Shown piece by piece: positions 8,153-17,784 of a DNA stretch of 64,000 bases (the first letter of the stretch is position 1; the number at the start of each line of letters is the position of its first letter). The translations under genes and the position numbers were made by a program. The notes below the pieces were generated by a model. The model had not been told where the DNA came from. It did not search any database and saw only the letters and a program-made list of their open reading frames with translations. Origin of the DNA: RGIG5057 sp964371585 (GTDB lineage Bacteria > Bacillota > Clostridia > TANB77 > CAG-465); assembly GCA_964371585.1 (NCBI GenBank), contig CAYJMD010000003.1, positions 90,129-154,128 on the forward strand, read 5' to 3'.

Positions 8153-8191
8153 AAAAAAAGATTGTAGAGAATAATACTACAATCTTTTTTT
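8153..8191. terminator. Bidirectional terminator between mscL and hup
   Basis: A 9-bp stem (8159-8167 with 8177-8185) is flanked by A- and T-runs on both sides, so it can end transcription from mscL and from hup. Confidence 0.85.
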
Positions 8192-8203
8192 AACAAATTA
8201 AAA

Positions 8204-8482
8204 CTATTTGTTGTTAACTAAATCTTTAAGTGCTTTTCCTGGTTTGAAAGCAGGTGCTTTAGAAGCAGCAATTTTGATTTCAGCTTTAGTTTGTGGATTT
8301 CTTCCTTTTCTAGCAGCTCTATGTCTAACTTCGAAAGTTCCAAAACCAACTAATTGTACTTTATCTTCAGCTTTAAGAGCTCCTTGTACAGAAGAAATGA
8401 AAGCATCTAAAGCAGCTTCAGCAGCTTTTTTAGTTAATTTACTTTCTTCAGCCATTTTTGATATTAATTCAGCTTTGTTCAT
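8204..8482 (-). CDS. hup: HU family DNA-binding protein
   Basis: HU is a small basic dimer that bends DNA without strong sequence preference and organises the nucleoid. The 92 residues contain the N-terminal helices (MNKAELISKMAEES), the core GFGTFEVRHRAARKGRNP and the beta-arm with its intercalating Pro in GRNPQT. A strong AGGAGGG ribosome site and a TTGACA promoter fit high expression. It is transcribed alone and converges on mscL. Confidence 0.97.
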   Translation of the reverse strand: MNKAELISKMAEESKLTKKAAEAALDAFISSVQGALKAEDKVQLVGFGTFEVRHRAARKGRNPQTKAEIKIAASKAPAFKPGKALKDLVNNK

Positions 8483-8510
8483 TTGTTATTCCCTCCTTAT
8501 TATACTTTAG

Positions 8511-8539
8511 AATATACTATATTTATTAACATTTGTCAA
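8511..8539 (-). promoter_or_regulatory. Sigma-A promoter of hup
   Basis: TTGACA (8534-8539), a 17-bp spacer and TATATT (8511-8516) on the minus strand. Confidence 0.8.
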
Positions 8540-8644
8540 CACTTTAAAGAGAATTTTCGCATTTTTCTACAATTTTTATTAATTTTTCTATTTCTTATGT
8601 AAAATACACCTTAAACCCTAGTAAAACAGCCGTTTACATAACAT

Positions 8645-10237
8645 TTATATCCTTACAAATCTACTTGCTATTTTATATATTTTACTTCCCATAGGTAATT
8701 CCAATATCTCTTCTTTACTAAGCACTCTATACATAAATATTCCTATTATGTATGATAGTATTGCTAGTACTATAGTAATTATTGTGTTTAAAGCATTAAT
8801 AGGTAATACTAAATTACAAATAAGTATTACAACTACCATTAACATGGTTGCAAGAATAGTTTTACCAAATAATTTCATAAATTTCGGTTTAGTTCCCATA
8901 TATTTATATAATAGTATAAACATACCAGCACAAGTTATAAATTGATATGTTACAGATGATATTGGAGCTATAATTTCTCCATATATAGGAATAAGTGTTA
9001 CATTCATTATATACTTAACAGCTACACCTATTACTAAACAGATACCTGGTATATATAATTTACCAAGACCTTGAAGTGCTCCAGATAATGTTTGTGCTAC
9101 TACTGAAAATACTACCATAAATGCTTGTATTTGAAGAAGATACGCTCCTTCAGGTGATTCTGGGAATAATAGTGCAAATATTTGCGTTGCCATAAGTGAA
9201 AGTCCAAAGGCTGCAGGTAGAGCTATCATTGCAGATAACTTTACAGAAGAATTTATTTTATCTGTTGCTTCTTGTTTCTTATTTTTAGCAAGAGCTCCAG
9301 CAACAAACGGCACAAGTGCTACTGCAAAAGCAACATTTACTGCAAGTGGAAGCGCATTTAATATTTCAACTTTACCAACAATTATTCCATATATTGTATT
9401 AGCCTTTTCTAGAGTATAATCTCCAAATTTTTGTAATGAATCTACGACTGTAATTGTATCTATCAAACTAGAAAGTGTAACTATTACACTACTAAATGAT
9501 AATGGAACTACATATCTTATTAGTTTTTTAGTTATATTTTTTCTACTTTCTAAAGCAAATTCTTTAGAATTATTTATATCATTCCAAATTTCTTTTTTAT
9601 TTTTATTATAGTATCTAACTAAATATACAAAAGCAGATACTGTTGCAAGTGTTGTTGCCATTGTAGATCCAGCTGCCATTATTTCTGGAGTTTGACCTAT
9701 TAACATTACAACAAATATAATAGAAAAAATACTATTAATTACTTGCTCTATTATTTGTGCTTTACTATACTCGGCCATATTAGCTTGCCCTACGAAATAT
9801 CCTCTAATTACAGCTGTCATAGCTACAAAAATAATCGCTGGAGATAATGACATAAGAGTATATTTAACACCAGGATTGTTTAATAAAGTAGTAGCTATAA
9901 ACTCTGCTCCAAAAAACATTCCTAAAGAAAATACAAGTCCTACTACTGCAAAGAGTCCCATAGCTGTTTTAAATATTCTATGCGCTCCTTTTTTATCTCC
10001 TATTGCTAGCTTTTCTGATACTAACTTAGATATAGTATTAGGGATACCCATTGTAGCAATTGCAAGTATAAACGCATATACACTAAATCCTGCACCATAA
10101 TAACTATTACCTAAATCAGAAAAGCCTTCTATATTAGTTAGTACGATTCTATATATAAATCCAAGAAGCTTTATAATCACTTGAGCTATCATGATTATAA
10201 AGACTCCTTTGAAAAATGTTTGTTTCTTTATTTTCAA
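8645..10237 (-). CDS. MurJ/SpoVB/YtgP-type lipid flippase
   Basis: This 530-residue polytopic protein of the MOP superfamily has about 14 hydrophobic segments. The N-terminus (FIYRIVLTNI, then GNSYYGAGFSVYAF and MGIPNTISKLVSE) is typical of the SpoVB/YtgP branch, whose members flip lipid II (MurJ role) or act in spore cortex synthesis. Which of the two applies cannot be decided by eye. The start is a TTG at 10237, chosen because AGGAGG sits 7 nt upstream and no ATG lies near. It follows the ABC-F gene by 27 nt and is probably co-transcribed with it. Confidence 0.88.
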   Translation of the reverse strand: MKIKKQTFFKGVFIIMIAQVIIKLLGFIYRIVLTNIEGFSDLGNSYYGAGFSVYAFILAIATMGIPNTISKLVSEKLAIGDKKGAHRIFKTAMGLFAVVGLVFSLGMFFGAEFIATTLLNNPGVKYTLMSLSPAIIFVAMTAVIRGYFVGQANMAEYSKAQIIEQVINSIFSIIFVVMLIGQTPEIMAAGSTMATTLATVSAFVYLVRYYNKNKKEIWNDINNSKEFALESRKNITKKLIRYVVPLSFSSVIVTLSSLIDTITVVDSLQKFGDYTLEKANTIYGIIVGKVEILNALPLAVNVAFAVALVPFVAGALAKNKKQEATDKINSSVKLSAMIALPAAFGLSLMATQIFALLFPESPEGAYLLQIQAFMVVFSVVAQTLSGALQGLGKLYIPGICLVIGVAVKYIMNVTLIPIYGEIIAPISSVTYQFITCAGMFILLYKYMGTKPKFMKLFGKTILATMLMVVVILICNLVLPINALNTIITIVLAILSYIIGIFMYRVLSKEEILELPMGSKIYKIASRFVRI

Positions 10238-10264
10238 ATATACCCCTCCTATTTTAGTACATTG

Positions 10265-11875
10265 TTAATACATAACTTCTTGTTTTTTTAATACTTCATT
10301 ACTATCTAAATATTCATCATAAGTCATGTTTTTATCAATTTTACCTTTCGGAGTAAGTTCTACTATTCTATTAGCTATTGTTTGAATAAACTGATGGTCA
10401 TGTGAAGCAAAAATTATTTCATTTTTTGTTTTTATTAACCCATCATTTAAGGCTGTAATAGATTCCATATCTAAATGGTTAGTAGGTTCATCTAAAAATA
10501 CTAAATTTGGAGCTTCAAGCATAACTTTAGACATCATACATCTAGCTTTTTCACCACCAGATAATACATTAACTTTTTTAAGTGCTTCTTCACCACTAAA
10601 TAACATTCTTCCTAAGAAACTTCTTATTACTGTTTCATCATTATTACTGTTATATCTCATAAGCCAATCAGTTATTCTAAGATCTGTTTCAAAAAATTCC
10701 GAATTATCTTTTGGTACATATCCATACTTAATAGTTGATCCATATGTAACTGTTCCAGAATCAGGTTCTATTTCTCCTGTCAATATTTTAAACAGAGTAG
10801 TTTTAGCAAGTGAATTAGGACCTACTAATGCTATTTTATCTCCTCTTTGAAGTGTCATGTTAATATTATTAAGTACTAATTCACCATCAATAGTTTTAGA
10901 TAAATTTTCTATTTTAAGTATTTCTTTCCCTGCTTCTTTTTCCGGTTTAAAATCAATATATGGATACTTTCTTGTTGAAGGCATTATATCGTCAAGAACT
11001 ATTTTTTCAAGTATTTTTTTTCTTGAAGTTGCTTGTTTAGATTTAGAAGCGTTGGCACTAAACCTAGCAATGAAGTCTTGAAGTTCTTTCATTTTATCTT
11101 CTTTTTTCTTATTTTGCTCTTTCATTTGTCTTAAAGCAAGTTGACTAGATTCATACCAGAAATCATAGTTACCAGAATACATTTTAATTTTACTATAGTC
11201 AATATCACAAATATGTGTACATACTTTGTTTAAGAAATATCTATCATGTGATACAACTATAACTGTGTTTTCATAATTAATTAAAAATTCTTGTAACCAT
11301 TCTATAGCTGCTAAATCTAAATGGTTAGTTGGTTCATCTAGTAATAAATTATGAGGATTACCAAATAATGCTTGAGCAAGTAATACTTTTATTTTTTCAT
11401 TACCTGCAAGTTCATTCATTTGTTTTTCATGAAGCTCAGTTTCTATTCCAAGTCCATTTAATAATGTTGCTGCATTGGTTTCAGCCATCCATCCATCTAG
11501 TTCTTCAAACTCTGCTTCTAAATTACCAAGTTTTATTCCATCTGCATCATTGAAATCTTCTTTCATATATAATGCTTGTTTTTCATTCATTATACTATAT
11601 AATCTTTGGTTACCCATTATTACAGTATCTAAAACTCTATATTCATCATAGGCAAAATGATCTTGTTTAAGAACAGATAATCTTTCTTTTTTATCCATAC
11701 TAATTTCACCTTTTGAAGGTTCTATGTCTCCTGATAAGATTTTTAGAAAAGTAGACTTACCTGCTCCATTTGCTCCTATTAATCCATAACAATTACCTGG
11801 TGCAAACTTTAAAGTTACATCTTCAAATAGTGCTCTTTTCCCAAATCTTAATGTTACATTACTTACATTTATCAT
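10265..11875 (-). CDS. ABC-F family ATPase (YkpA/YbiT type)
   Basis: This is a soluble protein with two ABC domains and no membrane segments. ABC-F proteins bind the ribosomal E site and assist stalled translation. Some give antibiotic protection. Domain 1 has Walker A GANGAGKST and Walker B LLLDEPTNHLD, and domain 2 has signature LSGGEKARCM and LVFLDEPTNHLD. The second Walker A is degenerate (GPNSLAKTT), and the first signature reads LAGNE; both occur in the YkpA/YbiT group as I know it. The inter-domain linker is basic and helical. Housekeeping rather than resistance function is likely (inference). Confidence 0.9.
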   Translation of the reverse strand: MINVSNVTLRFGKRALFEDVTLKFAPGNCYGLIGANGAGKSTFLKILSGDIEPSKGEISMDKKERLSVLKQDHFAYDEYRVLDTVIMGNQRLYSIMNEKQALYMKEDFNDADGIKLGNLEAEFEELDGWMAETNAATLLNGLGIETELHEKQMNELAGNEKIKVLLAQALFGNPHNLLLDEPTNHLDLAAIEWLQEFLINYENTVIVVSHDRYFLNKVCTHICDIDYSKIKMYSGNYDFWYESSQLALRQMKEQNKKKEDKMKELQDFIARFSANASKSKQATSRKKILEKIVLDDIMPSTRKYPYIDFKPEKEAGKEILKIENLSKTIDGELVLNNINMTLQRGDKIALVGPNSLAKTTLFKILTGEIEPDSGTVTYGSTIKYGYVPKDNSEFFETDLRITDWLMRYNSNNDETVIRSFLGRMLFSGEEALKKVNVLSGGEKARCMMSKVMLEAPNLVFLDEPTNHLDMESITALNDGLIKTKNEIIFASHDHQFIQTIANRIVELTPKGKIDKNMTYDEYLDSNEVLKKQEVMY

Positions 11876-11941
11876 ATTATATTATTTCCTTTCAATTTAC
11901 ATTATTATTCTTTTGATATAATAATATTTTCTATCAGTAGT

Positions 11942-11970
11942 ATTATACCTTATTTTAGCTTTTCTTTCAA
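11942..11970 (-). promoter_or_regulatory. Sigma-A promoter of the ABC-F/flippase unit
   Basis: TTGAAA (11965-11970), a 17-bp spacer and TATAAT (11942-11947), about 67 nt before the ABC-F start. Confidence 0.7.
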
Positions 11971-12054
11971 GTTTTTCAAGCATTATTTTGCTACTATACA
12001 TTATTATTATGTTTTTATAGTTATTAGTTAAAATATATTTTTAAGTTACATAAA

Positions 12055-12081
12055 AAGAAGTAAGGCAAGTCCTTACTTCTT
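12055..12081 (-). terminator. Terminator of the prepilin-like operon
   Basis: An 11-bp perfect stem (12055-12065 with 12071-12081), 5-nt loop and a T-rich tail on the minus strand, 6 nt past the last gene. Confidence 0.85.
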
Positions 12082-12086
12082 AAGTA

Positions 12087-14483
12087 TTATTTTACTATAA
12101 AATTTAAACTACTTGGTTTTCCTCCTGAAGTATTAAACTTATTTACTACAGTTTGATTTTTTGCATATGCACTAGTTATATTTTCACAAGTTGCAAACAT
12201 ATTAACAGTGTTTATTAAAGCTGTAGTATCAAAACTTCTTAAATCTAGAATTTCCCACTGATTATCTACTGAAGAATAATCAGCAAACATCTCTTCCATA
12301 GTTAACACTTTGTTTGTAATAAATCCTACATTAATACGATTTCCATTTTTATCAGTAATTTGAGTCTCAGTGCTAACAGAAACTGTTGAATCTCCAATTT
12401 CTTCTGTTAATATTGGATTAATATCTGTAATAAAATTAGTGAATTTAACTCCATAAAACATATTTTCCATAGTTGTAACATTACTTGTATTAAAAGTTCT
12501 TAAGTCAAGTTTATTTAAATTCCTACATTCATTAAACATATATGCCATATTTGTAACATTTGTTGTATTAAAATTACTAACATCTAAATATGTCATTTCT
12601 AAATTTTGTGAAAACAATTCTTCCATATTTATAACTTTACTTGTGTTAAATTTAGATAAATCTAGATACTCAATACTAAATAATTTAGAAAACATCATTT
12701 GCATATATCTAACATTAGATGTATCAAAACTGCTCACATCTAAAACTTTAATATTTTCAGATCCTTTGAACATTGCTGTAGTATTAGTTACATTTTTAGT
12801 AGTATATAGATTACTAATTTTAACAGATGGAAGACCTTCTTCTATAAGTTTTTTATATGATTCATTATTTACTTCATCTAAATTTTCATTATCTATATTA
12901 TAGAAATTAACTAAACTTAAATTTTGATAAAACATATATTCCATATTTATTACATTTTCAGTATTAAAACTTGAAATATCTAAACTATCTAAAGATTTAC
13001 AATCTGAAAACATATATGCCATATCTGTTACATTAATAGTATCAATTTTACTTAAATCAATATTATTTAAATTTTCACAACCTTTAAACATAGCTCTCAT
13101 ACTAGTTGTTGTAGATGTATTGAAATTAACAAGATCAACAGTTTTTAAATTTGTAAAACCAGTAAATAATCCTATTGTTAAATCTTGATTAGAAACTACT
13201 TTCGTTACAGAACTTGAAATTCTAATAGTATAATCTGATTCTATATATAATGTTTTAGTTTTATTATCAAACCATGCTACAATCGGTTTATCTATTTCAC
13301 TAGATAGACTATTTAATTTATTTTCAGCAAGTGAATTATGATAATCTGGTGATATTGAATGCCTAAACACTACATGTTCAATATCATTAATTGGATGTAA
13401 CTGTGTATTTATCATATTATTGAAATCTTCAGTAGCTATCAATTTAGTTGTTAGTTCCTCTATGTTATCTAAATTATCTAAATCTATATATTTTGCAATC
13501 CAATTACCTGCTTTATCTTTGGCATATATTGTTATATATCCACCACTAATTGGTATTTTTAAAGTCTCATTTTCTATTTTCATACCATTACTTTCAAAGT
13601 ATGATAACATATCATTACCTGAAATTTTTTCAAATTCATACTTAACAAAATCTATATCACTTATATCATCACTTGCGTTTATAACAAAATATCCATCTTT
13701 AATTGTTATATCCAAAGTTGGTAATGCCTTATCAATATTATCAATCACATATTCTAAAGTTTTTTCTATACCATCTTTTGTATATACTAATTCCAAAGTT
13801 GAATTATTTTTAATATTAGTTGGTTTATATATATTATTATTGCCACTATCCTCTATATTTGTAACATTAAACGTTTCTCCATTTAAATAAAATTTTAAAT
13901 CTATTATTTCTTTAGGGACAGTTACCTCTACTAAAACATCTTCTTTTGTCCAGATAGTACTAGAAACATCAACAATTATTCCATCTTTATTTTTTAAAGT
14001 ATCTTGAATTGAATAATCTAATATTTGTAGTAATTCATCTGTCAAAGTGTAATATGTATAATTGCCTGCTGTTATTCCTTTTGCATAATATATATTTCCT
14101 GTATCTAAAGAAATACCAAATATATCTTCATCACCATCAGCCTTAGCTCCATACTTTAAAGTTTTAAAACCGAGCTTAGAATAATCAATTGCATAAAGCA
14201 TGATATTAGATGAATTTTCTTCTGCTAATTCAATATCAAATTGTTCTTTTGAATTTGAAGATAAATTGCTTATATCAAGATTAATAACATCACTTATTGG
14301 ATATTCACCATGTTCTTTATAATAATTTTGTACTGCACTAGTTACTGTAGCAAACTCAGTTGCAAATGCTACTTTAATAGTATTTTCATATGTAGCTATA
14401 CTAGATATTGTTATAGTACCAATAAGTGTAAATAGAATTAATACTACAATGGCTAGTGTAACTAACGTTATCCCTTTTTTCAT
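12087..14483 (-). CDS. Prepilin-like BspA/DUF285 leucine-rich-repeat surface protein
   Basis: A 798-residue surface protein. The N-terminus MKKGITLVTLAIVVLI looks like a type IV prepilin leader (basic, Gly, then a helix) but has Thr at mature position 5 in place of Glu. Residues about 30-155 form a head domain shared with the next two genes (AFATEFATVTSAVQNYY, then EYPI, then IYYAKG and YYTLTDEL). An Ig-like region follows and ends near YAKDKAGNWIAKYI. From about residue 400 there are roughly nine DUF285 repeats of the form LDLSxFNTSNVTxMxxMF. There is no LPXTG anchor, so the N-terminal helix is the only visible attachment. Ligand unknown. Last gene of the nrnA-truB operon, 22 nt after the previous gene. 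Confidence 0.85.
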   Translation of the reverse strand: MKKGITLVTLAIVVLILFTLIGTITISSIATYENTIKVAFATEFATVTSAVQNYYKEHGEYPISDVINLDISNLSSNSKEQFDIELAEENSSNIMLYAIDYSKLGFKTLKYGAKADGDEDIFGISLDTGNIYYAKGITAGNYTYYTLTDELLQILDYSIQDTLKNKDGIIVDVSSTIWTKEDVLVEVTVPKEIIDLKFYLNGETFNVTNIEDSGNNNIYKPTNIKNNSTLELVYTKDGIEKTLEYVIDNIDKALPTLDITIKDGYFVINASDDISDIDFVKYEFEKISGNDMLSYFESNGMKIENETLKIPISGGYITIYAKDKAGNWIAKYIDLDNLDNIEELTTKLIATEDFNNMINTQLHPINDIEHVVFRHSISPDYHNSLAENKLNSLSSEIDKPIVAWFDNKTKTLYIESDYTIRISSSVTKVVSNQDLTIGLFTGFTNLKTVDLVNFNTSTTTSMRAMFKGCENLNNIDLSKIDTINVTDMAYMFSDCKSLDSLDISSFNTENVINMEYMFYQNLSLVNFYNIDNENLDEVNNESYKKLIEEGLPSVKISNLYTTKNVTNTTAMFKGSENIKVLDVSSFDTSNVRYMQMMFSKLFSIEYLDLSKFNTSKVINMEELFSQNLEMTYLDVSNFNTTNVTNMAYMFNECRNLNKLDLRTFNTSNVTTMENMFYGVKFTNFITDINPILTEEIGDSTVSVSTETQITDKNGNRINVGFITNKVLTMEEMFADYSSVDNQWEILDLRSFDTTALINTVNMFATCENITSAYAKNQTVVNKFNTSGGKPSSLNFIVK

Positions 14484-14505
14484 TTATACCTCCATATATA
14501 TGTTT

Positions 14506-16374
14506 TTAATACTTAATACTAATAGTTGGTTTATAACTAAGTGTATTTAATTTATCTAGAGCTTCTTGTGTAGAAACATAAACAGTTAATGATCCTGTTT
14601 GCATAAACATATCCGTGATTACACTTCCAGAAGCAAATGTAAATGAAGTTAAATCCAGTTGTGTCAAGTTTCTACAGTCTCCAAACATATTAGCCATATT
14701 CATATTACTAGAATTCGAAAACTTACCAAATTCTATTTTTTGTAGATTATTACAATCATAAAACATTCTATATGTATCTCTTACAAGTGGAGCAGAAAAA
14801 TTAGTTAAATCAAGTGTTGTCAAACTCATGCATGTGCTGAACATATGTGACATTGATACTACATTTTTTGTGTTAAAGCTACTAAGTTCTACTGTTTCCA
14901 AACTAGTACAAAGTCCAAACATTCCATACATTGAAGTTACACTTTCTGTATTAAATATACTAAGATCTAATGTTTTTAAACTTCTACAATTATAAAACAT
15001 ATTTGACATACTAGTTGCACCATTTGTGTTAAAATTATCAAATACTATTTCCTCTAAAGCTATAAATCCATTAAATAATGATGCTGTATAAGTAGCTACT
15101 ATATTATAATTTGATTCAATATACAATATATCATTATTATCTATCCATCCAACTATTTCTTTACCTGAATCTATTGATAAATTAGGAAATTTAATTGGTG
15201 ATTTTGCATAATTATCTGAGATTTTATTTGAAAATACAATTTTCTTTATCTCTTCTTTTCTTTCGCCTAATGTACTATTTAAATTAGTAGAATCAACTAA
15301 TGTAGCTGGCTCTCCAAAAAGATTATCCTCTACATCAACATATTTTGCTATCCAATTCCCTGCATTATCTTCTAAATATACTGTTATATCTGTAACTCCT
15401 GGTTCAATTGGAAGAATCTTTTCATGAAGAACAACTCCTTGAGTTTGAAAATATTCATAAATATCTGACCCTGGTATACGTGTATTTGTATATTTTGCTA
15501 TTTTAACTCCACTTATATCATCTGAATATTCAATTCTAGAATATGCAAATTTATCATCTTCAGTTATCATAGGATGCTGGTTATTTTCAATATCCAAAGT
15601 AGGTGACATCATATCTATATTACTTACTACATATTCAGTAACTTTATTTTCTCCTAAATACGAATATGATACTTCTATAATCCCATTTATATAAATATAT
15701 TGAATATAATATTCATAATATTCACTGTTTGCATTATTTGTTAAAGTTGCTGAATTCACTCCATTATATTTTACACTAATAGTATTTGTATTTGAAGTAA
15801 TAGATTTTGGTACAAATATTGTCATACTCATTAATTTAGTATAACCTACCTCAGATGGTTTAAATAATATGCCATCATTAGTAAATGCATCTGAAACAGA
15901 AAGATTAAAATCAATTGCTTCTTTTAAATCTTCTGTAAGAGTATAATATGAATCACTACCTATATTAACTCCTTGTACATAATATACTTTTCCAGTATTA
16001 ACTGATATTGCATATACATCATTTACTGATTTTTCTTTATTTCCATAACTAAGTGTACTTATCCCTAAAAGTTCAAAATCAATTAAATCTAATAATATAA
16101 TATTTTCACCGGTACTATCAACACTATCAAACTGAATTTTTGCTTCATCAGAAACATTTGATATATCGATTTCAATGTTATCCTTAATAGGATATTTACC
16201 TGTCATTTCATAATAATTTTGAACACTTGTAGTTATAAGATTAAGCTCTGTTGCAAAAGCCATTTTAACTCCATCATTATATATAGCTATACCTGATAGT
16301 GATACTGTAGTAATCAAAATAAGTGATACCATAATCGAAACTATAAGTGTTACCATGCTAAACCCTTTTTTCAT
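14506..16374 (-). CDS. Prepilin-like BspA/DUF285 surface protein (paralogue)
   Basis: 622 residues with the same plan as its downstream neighbour. The leader MKKGFSMVTLIVSIMVSL again has Thr where pilins have Glu5. The head (AFATELNLITTSVQNYYEM, VYYVQGVN, YYTLTEDL) is followed by an Ig-like part ending YLEDNAGNWIAKYV and about six DUF285 repeats (for example MFYNCRSLKTLDL and FNTESVTSM). There is no sortase signal. The two proteins are clear paralogues by tandem duplication, with the repeat number changed. A GGAGG site precedes the ATG, and it lies 13 nt from the small prepilin-like gene upstream. BspA-type repeats in other bacteria take part in adhesion; function here is inference. Confidence 0.85.
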   Translation of the reverse strand: MKKGFSMVTLIVSIMVSLILITTVSLSGIAIYNDGVKMAFATELNLITTSVQNYYEMTGKYPIKDNIEIDISNVSDEAKIQFDSVDSTGENIILLDLIDFELLGISTLSYGNKEKSVNDVYAISVNTGKVYYVQGVNIGSDSYYTLTEDLKEAIDFNLSVSDAFTNDGILFKPSEVGYTKLMSMTIFVPKSITSNTNTISVKYNGVNSATLTNNANSEYYEYYIQYIYINGIIEVSYSYLGENKVTEYVVSNIDMMSPTLDIENNQHPMITEDDKFAYSRIEYSDDISGVKIAKYTNTRIPGSDIYEYFQTQGVVLHEKILPIEPGVTDITVYLEDNAGNWIAKYVDVEDNLFGEPATLVDSTNLNSTLGERKEEIKKIVFSNKISDNYAKSPIKFPNLSIDSGKEIVGWIDNNDILYIESNYNIVATYTASLFNGFIALEEIVFDNFNTNGATSMSNMFYNCRSLKTLDLSIFNTESVTSMYGMFGLCTSLETVELSSFNTKNVVSMSHMFSTCMSLTTLDLTNFSAPLVRDTYRMFYDCNNLQKIEFGKFSNSSNMNMANMFGDCRNLTQLDLTSFTFASGSVITDMFMQTGSLTVYVSTQEALDKLNTLSYKPTISIKY

Positions 16375-16387
16375 ATATCTTCCTCCG

Positions 16388-16876
16388 CTAATCTACTTTA
16401 TGAATTCCAAGTTCATCATAAAGCTCAGCTGTTATCATATAATAAGTTATATCTTCATTTTCAAAACCATCTAAATAATATAGTATATTTGTCATAGATG
16501 AATATGCATATACATCTAAAAGATTACCTTGTTTTTTTGTACCTACAGAAACCTCAGCAACTCCAGCTCTAGTAAGATCTACTTCATTTAAAACTATGTT
16601 TCCATCTGTTACAACTTCTCCATTAGCTACTAATAAATCAAATAAAGCTGAATCTTGAGCTGAAGTGACTATAACAGATTCATCTTTTAATGGATATTCA
16701 TCATGTATAAATTCATAATTTTCTACTAAAGTTTCAATCTGATACATTTCTTTTGCAAATTGATTTAAATCAATTCCCTCTACAGTCGAATTATATGATA
16801 TAAATACAGTAGAAGTTATTATTACCATTACTAAAACTGTAATAACTAAAATCAGTAGACTTATCCCGTTTTTCAT
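16388..16876 (-). CDS. Small prepilin-like protein (head domain only)
   Basis: 162 residues: leader MKNGISLLILVITVLVMV (Leu at position 5, no Glu), then only the head domain found in the two larger neighbours (ETLVENYEFIHDEYPL, LTRAGVAEVSVGTKKQ, ILYYLDGF, YYMITAELYDELG). It has neither Ig-like nor DUF285 parts. It could be a minor subunit or a partner of the larger two proteins. It starts 16 nt after truB, so it is translated from the nrnA-truB message. I recognise no named family beyond the prepilin-like N-terminus. Confidence 0.7.
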   Translation of the reverse strand: MKNGISLLILVITVLVMVIITSTVFISYNSTVEGIDLNQFAKEMYQIETLVENYEFIHDEYPLKDESVIVTSAQDSALFDLLVANGEVVTDGNIVLNEVDLTRAGVAEVSVGTKKQGNLLDVYAYSSMTNILYYLDGFENEDITYYMITAELYDELGIHKVD

Positions 16877-16892
16877 TATTTAACCCTCTTTC

Positions 16893-17768
16893 TTATTCAA
16901 TAATAAATCTTTTTAATTTATTATCTTCTATTTTACCAAGCCCTCTATATTGTTTATTTTCATAAACTCTAACAATATTACTTCTACTTTCAATATCTAG
17001 TAATATTCCATTTTCAAATTTTACATACTCTAATTCATTTAAATATACTGCTTTAGAATCTATAAAATATTGTTCTATAGGTATAATTTGTTCAGTCATA
17101 TGATTTAAATCAAGCTTTAAAAAATCATATAATTTTTCTGACTTTTCTATATTTGTACTACCTGAACTAAGTCTACAAAGTTCACTCATTGTAGCATGAC
17201 TTCCAATTTTTTCACCTATATCATTAACTAAAGATCTTATGTATGTACCTTTAGAACAATGAACTGTAAAAGAAACTATTTTTGTTTCTAAATCAACTTT
17301 AATATCATATATATCATATATTTCAATTTCCCTTGCTGAAAGTGTAAGTTCTTTACCTTCTCTTGCATATTCATATGCTCTTTTACCATCAACTCGTATT
17401 GCACTATGTATTGGTGGTACCTGCTTTTGTTTACCTATAAATCTTTTTATTCTTTCTCTTATATACACTTCATCATGTATAACTGGAGATGCAGTTAAAA
17501 TATTTCCTGTTATATCATAAGTATCTGTTTTAACACCAAGTAACATTTTTACTGCATACTTTTTATCATTATTTGTTAATACTTCTGATAATTTTGTACC
17601 ATTACCAATAAGTACATTCATAACCCCTGTAGCCATTGGATCAAGTGTACCACTATGTCCAATTTTTGTTTTTCTTAAAACTTTTCTAAGTAGATCTATT
17701 ACATCATGTGAAGTAATTCCTGATGGTTTATTAATAGGAAGTATCCCTGATGGTATATTTATGTTCAT
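16893..17768 (-). CDS. truB: tRNA pseudouridine(55) synthase
   Basis: Converts U55 in the T-loop of tRNAs to pseudouridine. The 291 residues begin with the family motif INKPSGITSHDVIDLLRK. The catalytic Asp (about residue 41) is in GHSGTLDPMATG, and the later motif CSKGTYIRSLVNDIG is complete. It follows nrnA by 16 nt, the common nrnA-truB order of Firmicutes. Here rbfA/infB are not upstream and ribF is not downstream; three prepilin-like genes follow instead. Confidence 0.97.
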   Translation of the reverse strand: MNINIPSGILPINKPSGITSHDVIDLLRKVLRKTKIGHSGTLDPMATGVMNVLIGNGTKLSEVLTNNDKKYAVKMLLGVKTDTYDITGNILTASPVIHDEVYIRERIKRFIGKQKQVPPIHSAIRVDGKRAYEYAREGKELTLSAREIEIYDIYDIKVDLETKIVSFTVHCSKGTYIRSLVNDIGEKIGSHATMSELCRLSSGSTNIEKSEKLYDFLKLDLNHMTEQIIPIEQYFIDSKAVYLNELEYVKFENGILLDIESRSNIVRVYENKQYRGLGKIEDNKLKRFIIE

Positions 17769-17784
17769 TATTGTTCACCTTCTC

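Noticed and set aside
10265..11875. Antibiotic-resistance ABC-F
   Set aside because: Sequence features fit the housekeeping YkpA/YbiT group, and no resistance or mobile genes are near.
12087..16876. Cell-wall anchoring by sortase for the BspA-like proteins
   Set aside because: No LPXTG-type motif, hydrophobic stretch or basic tail at any C-terminus.
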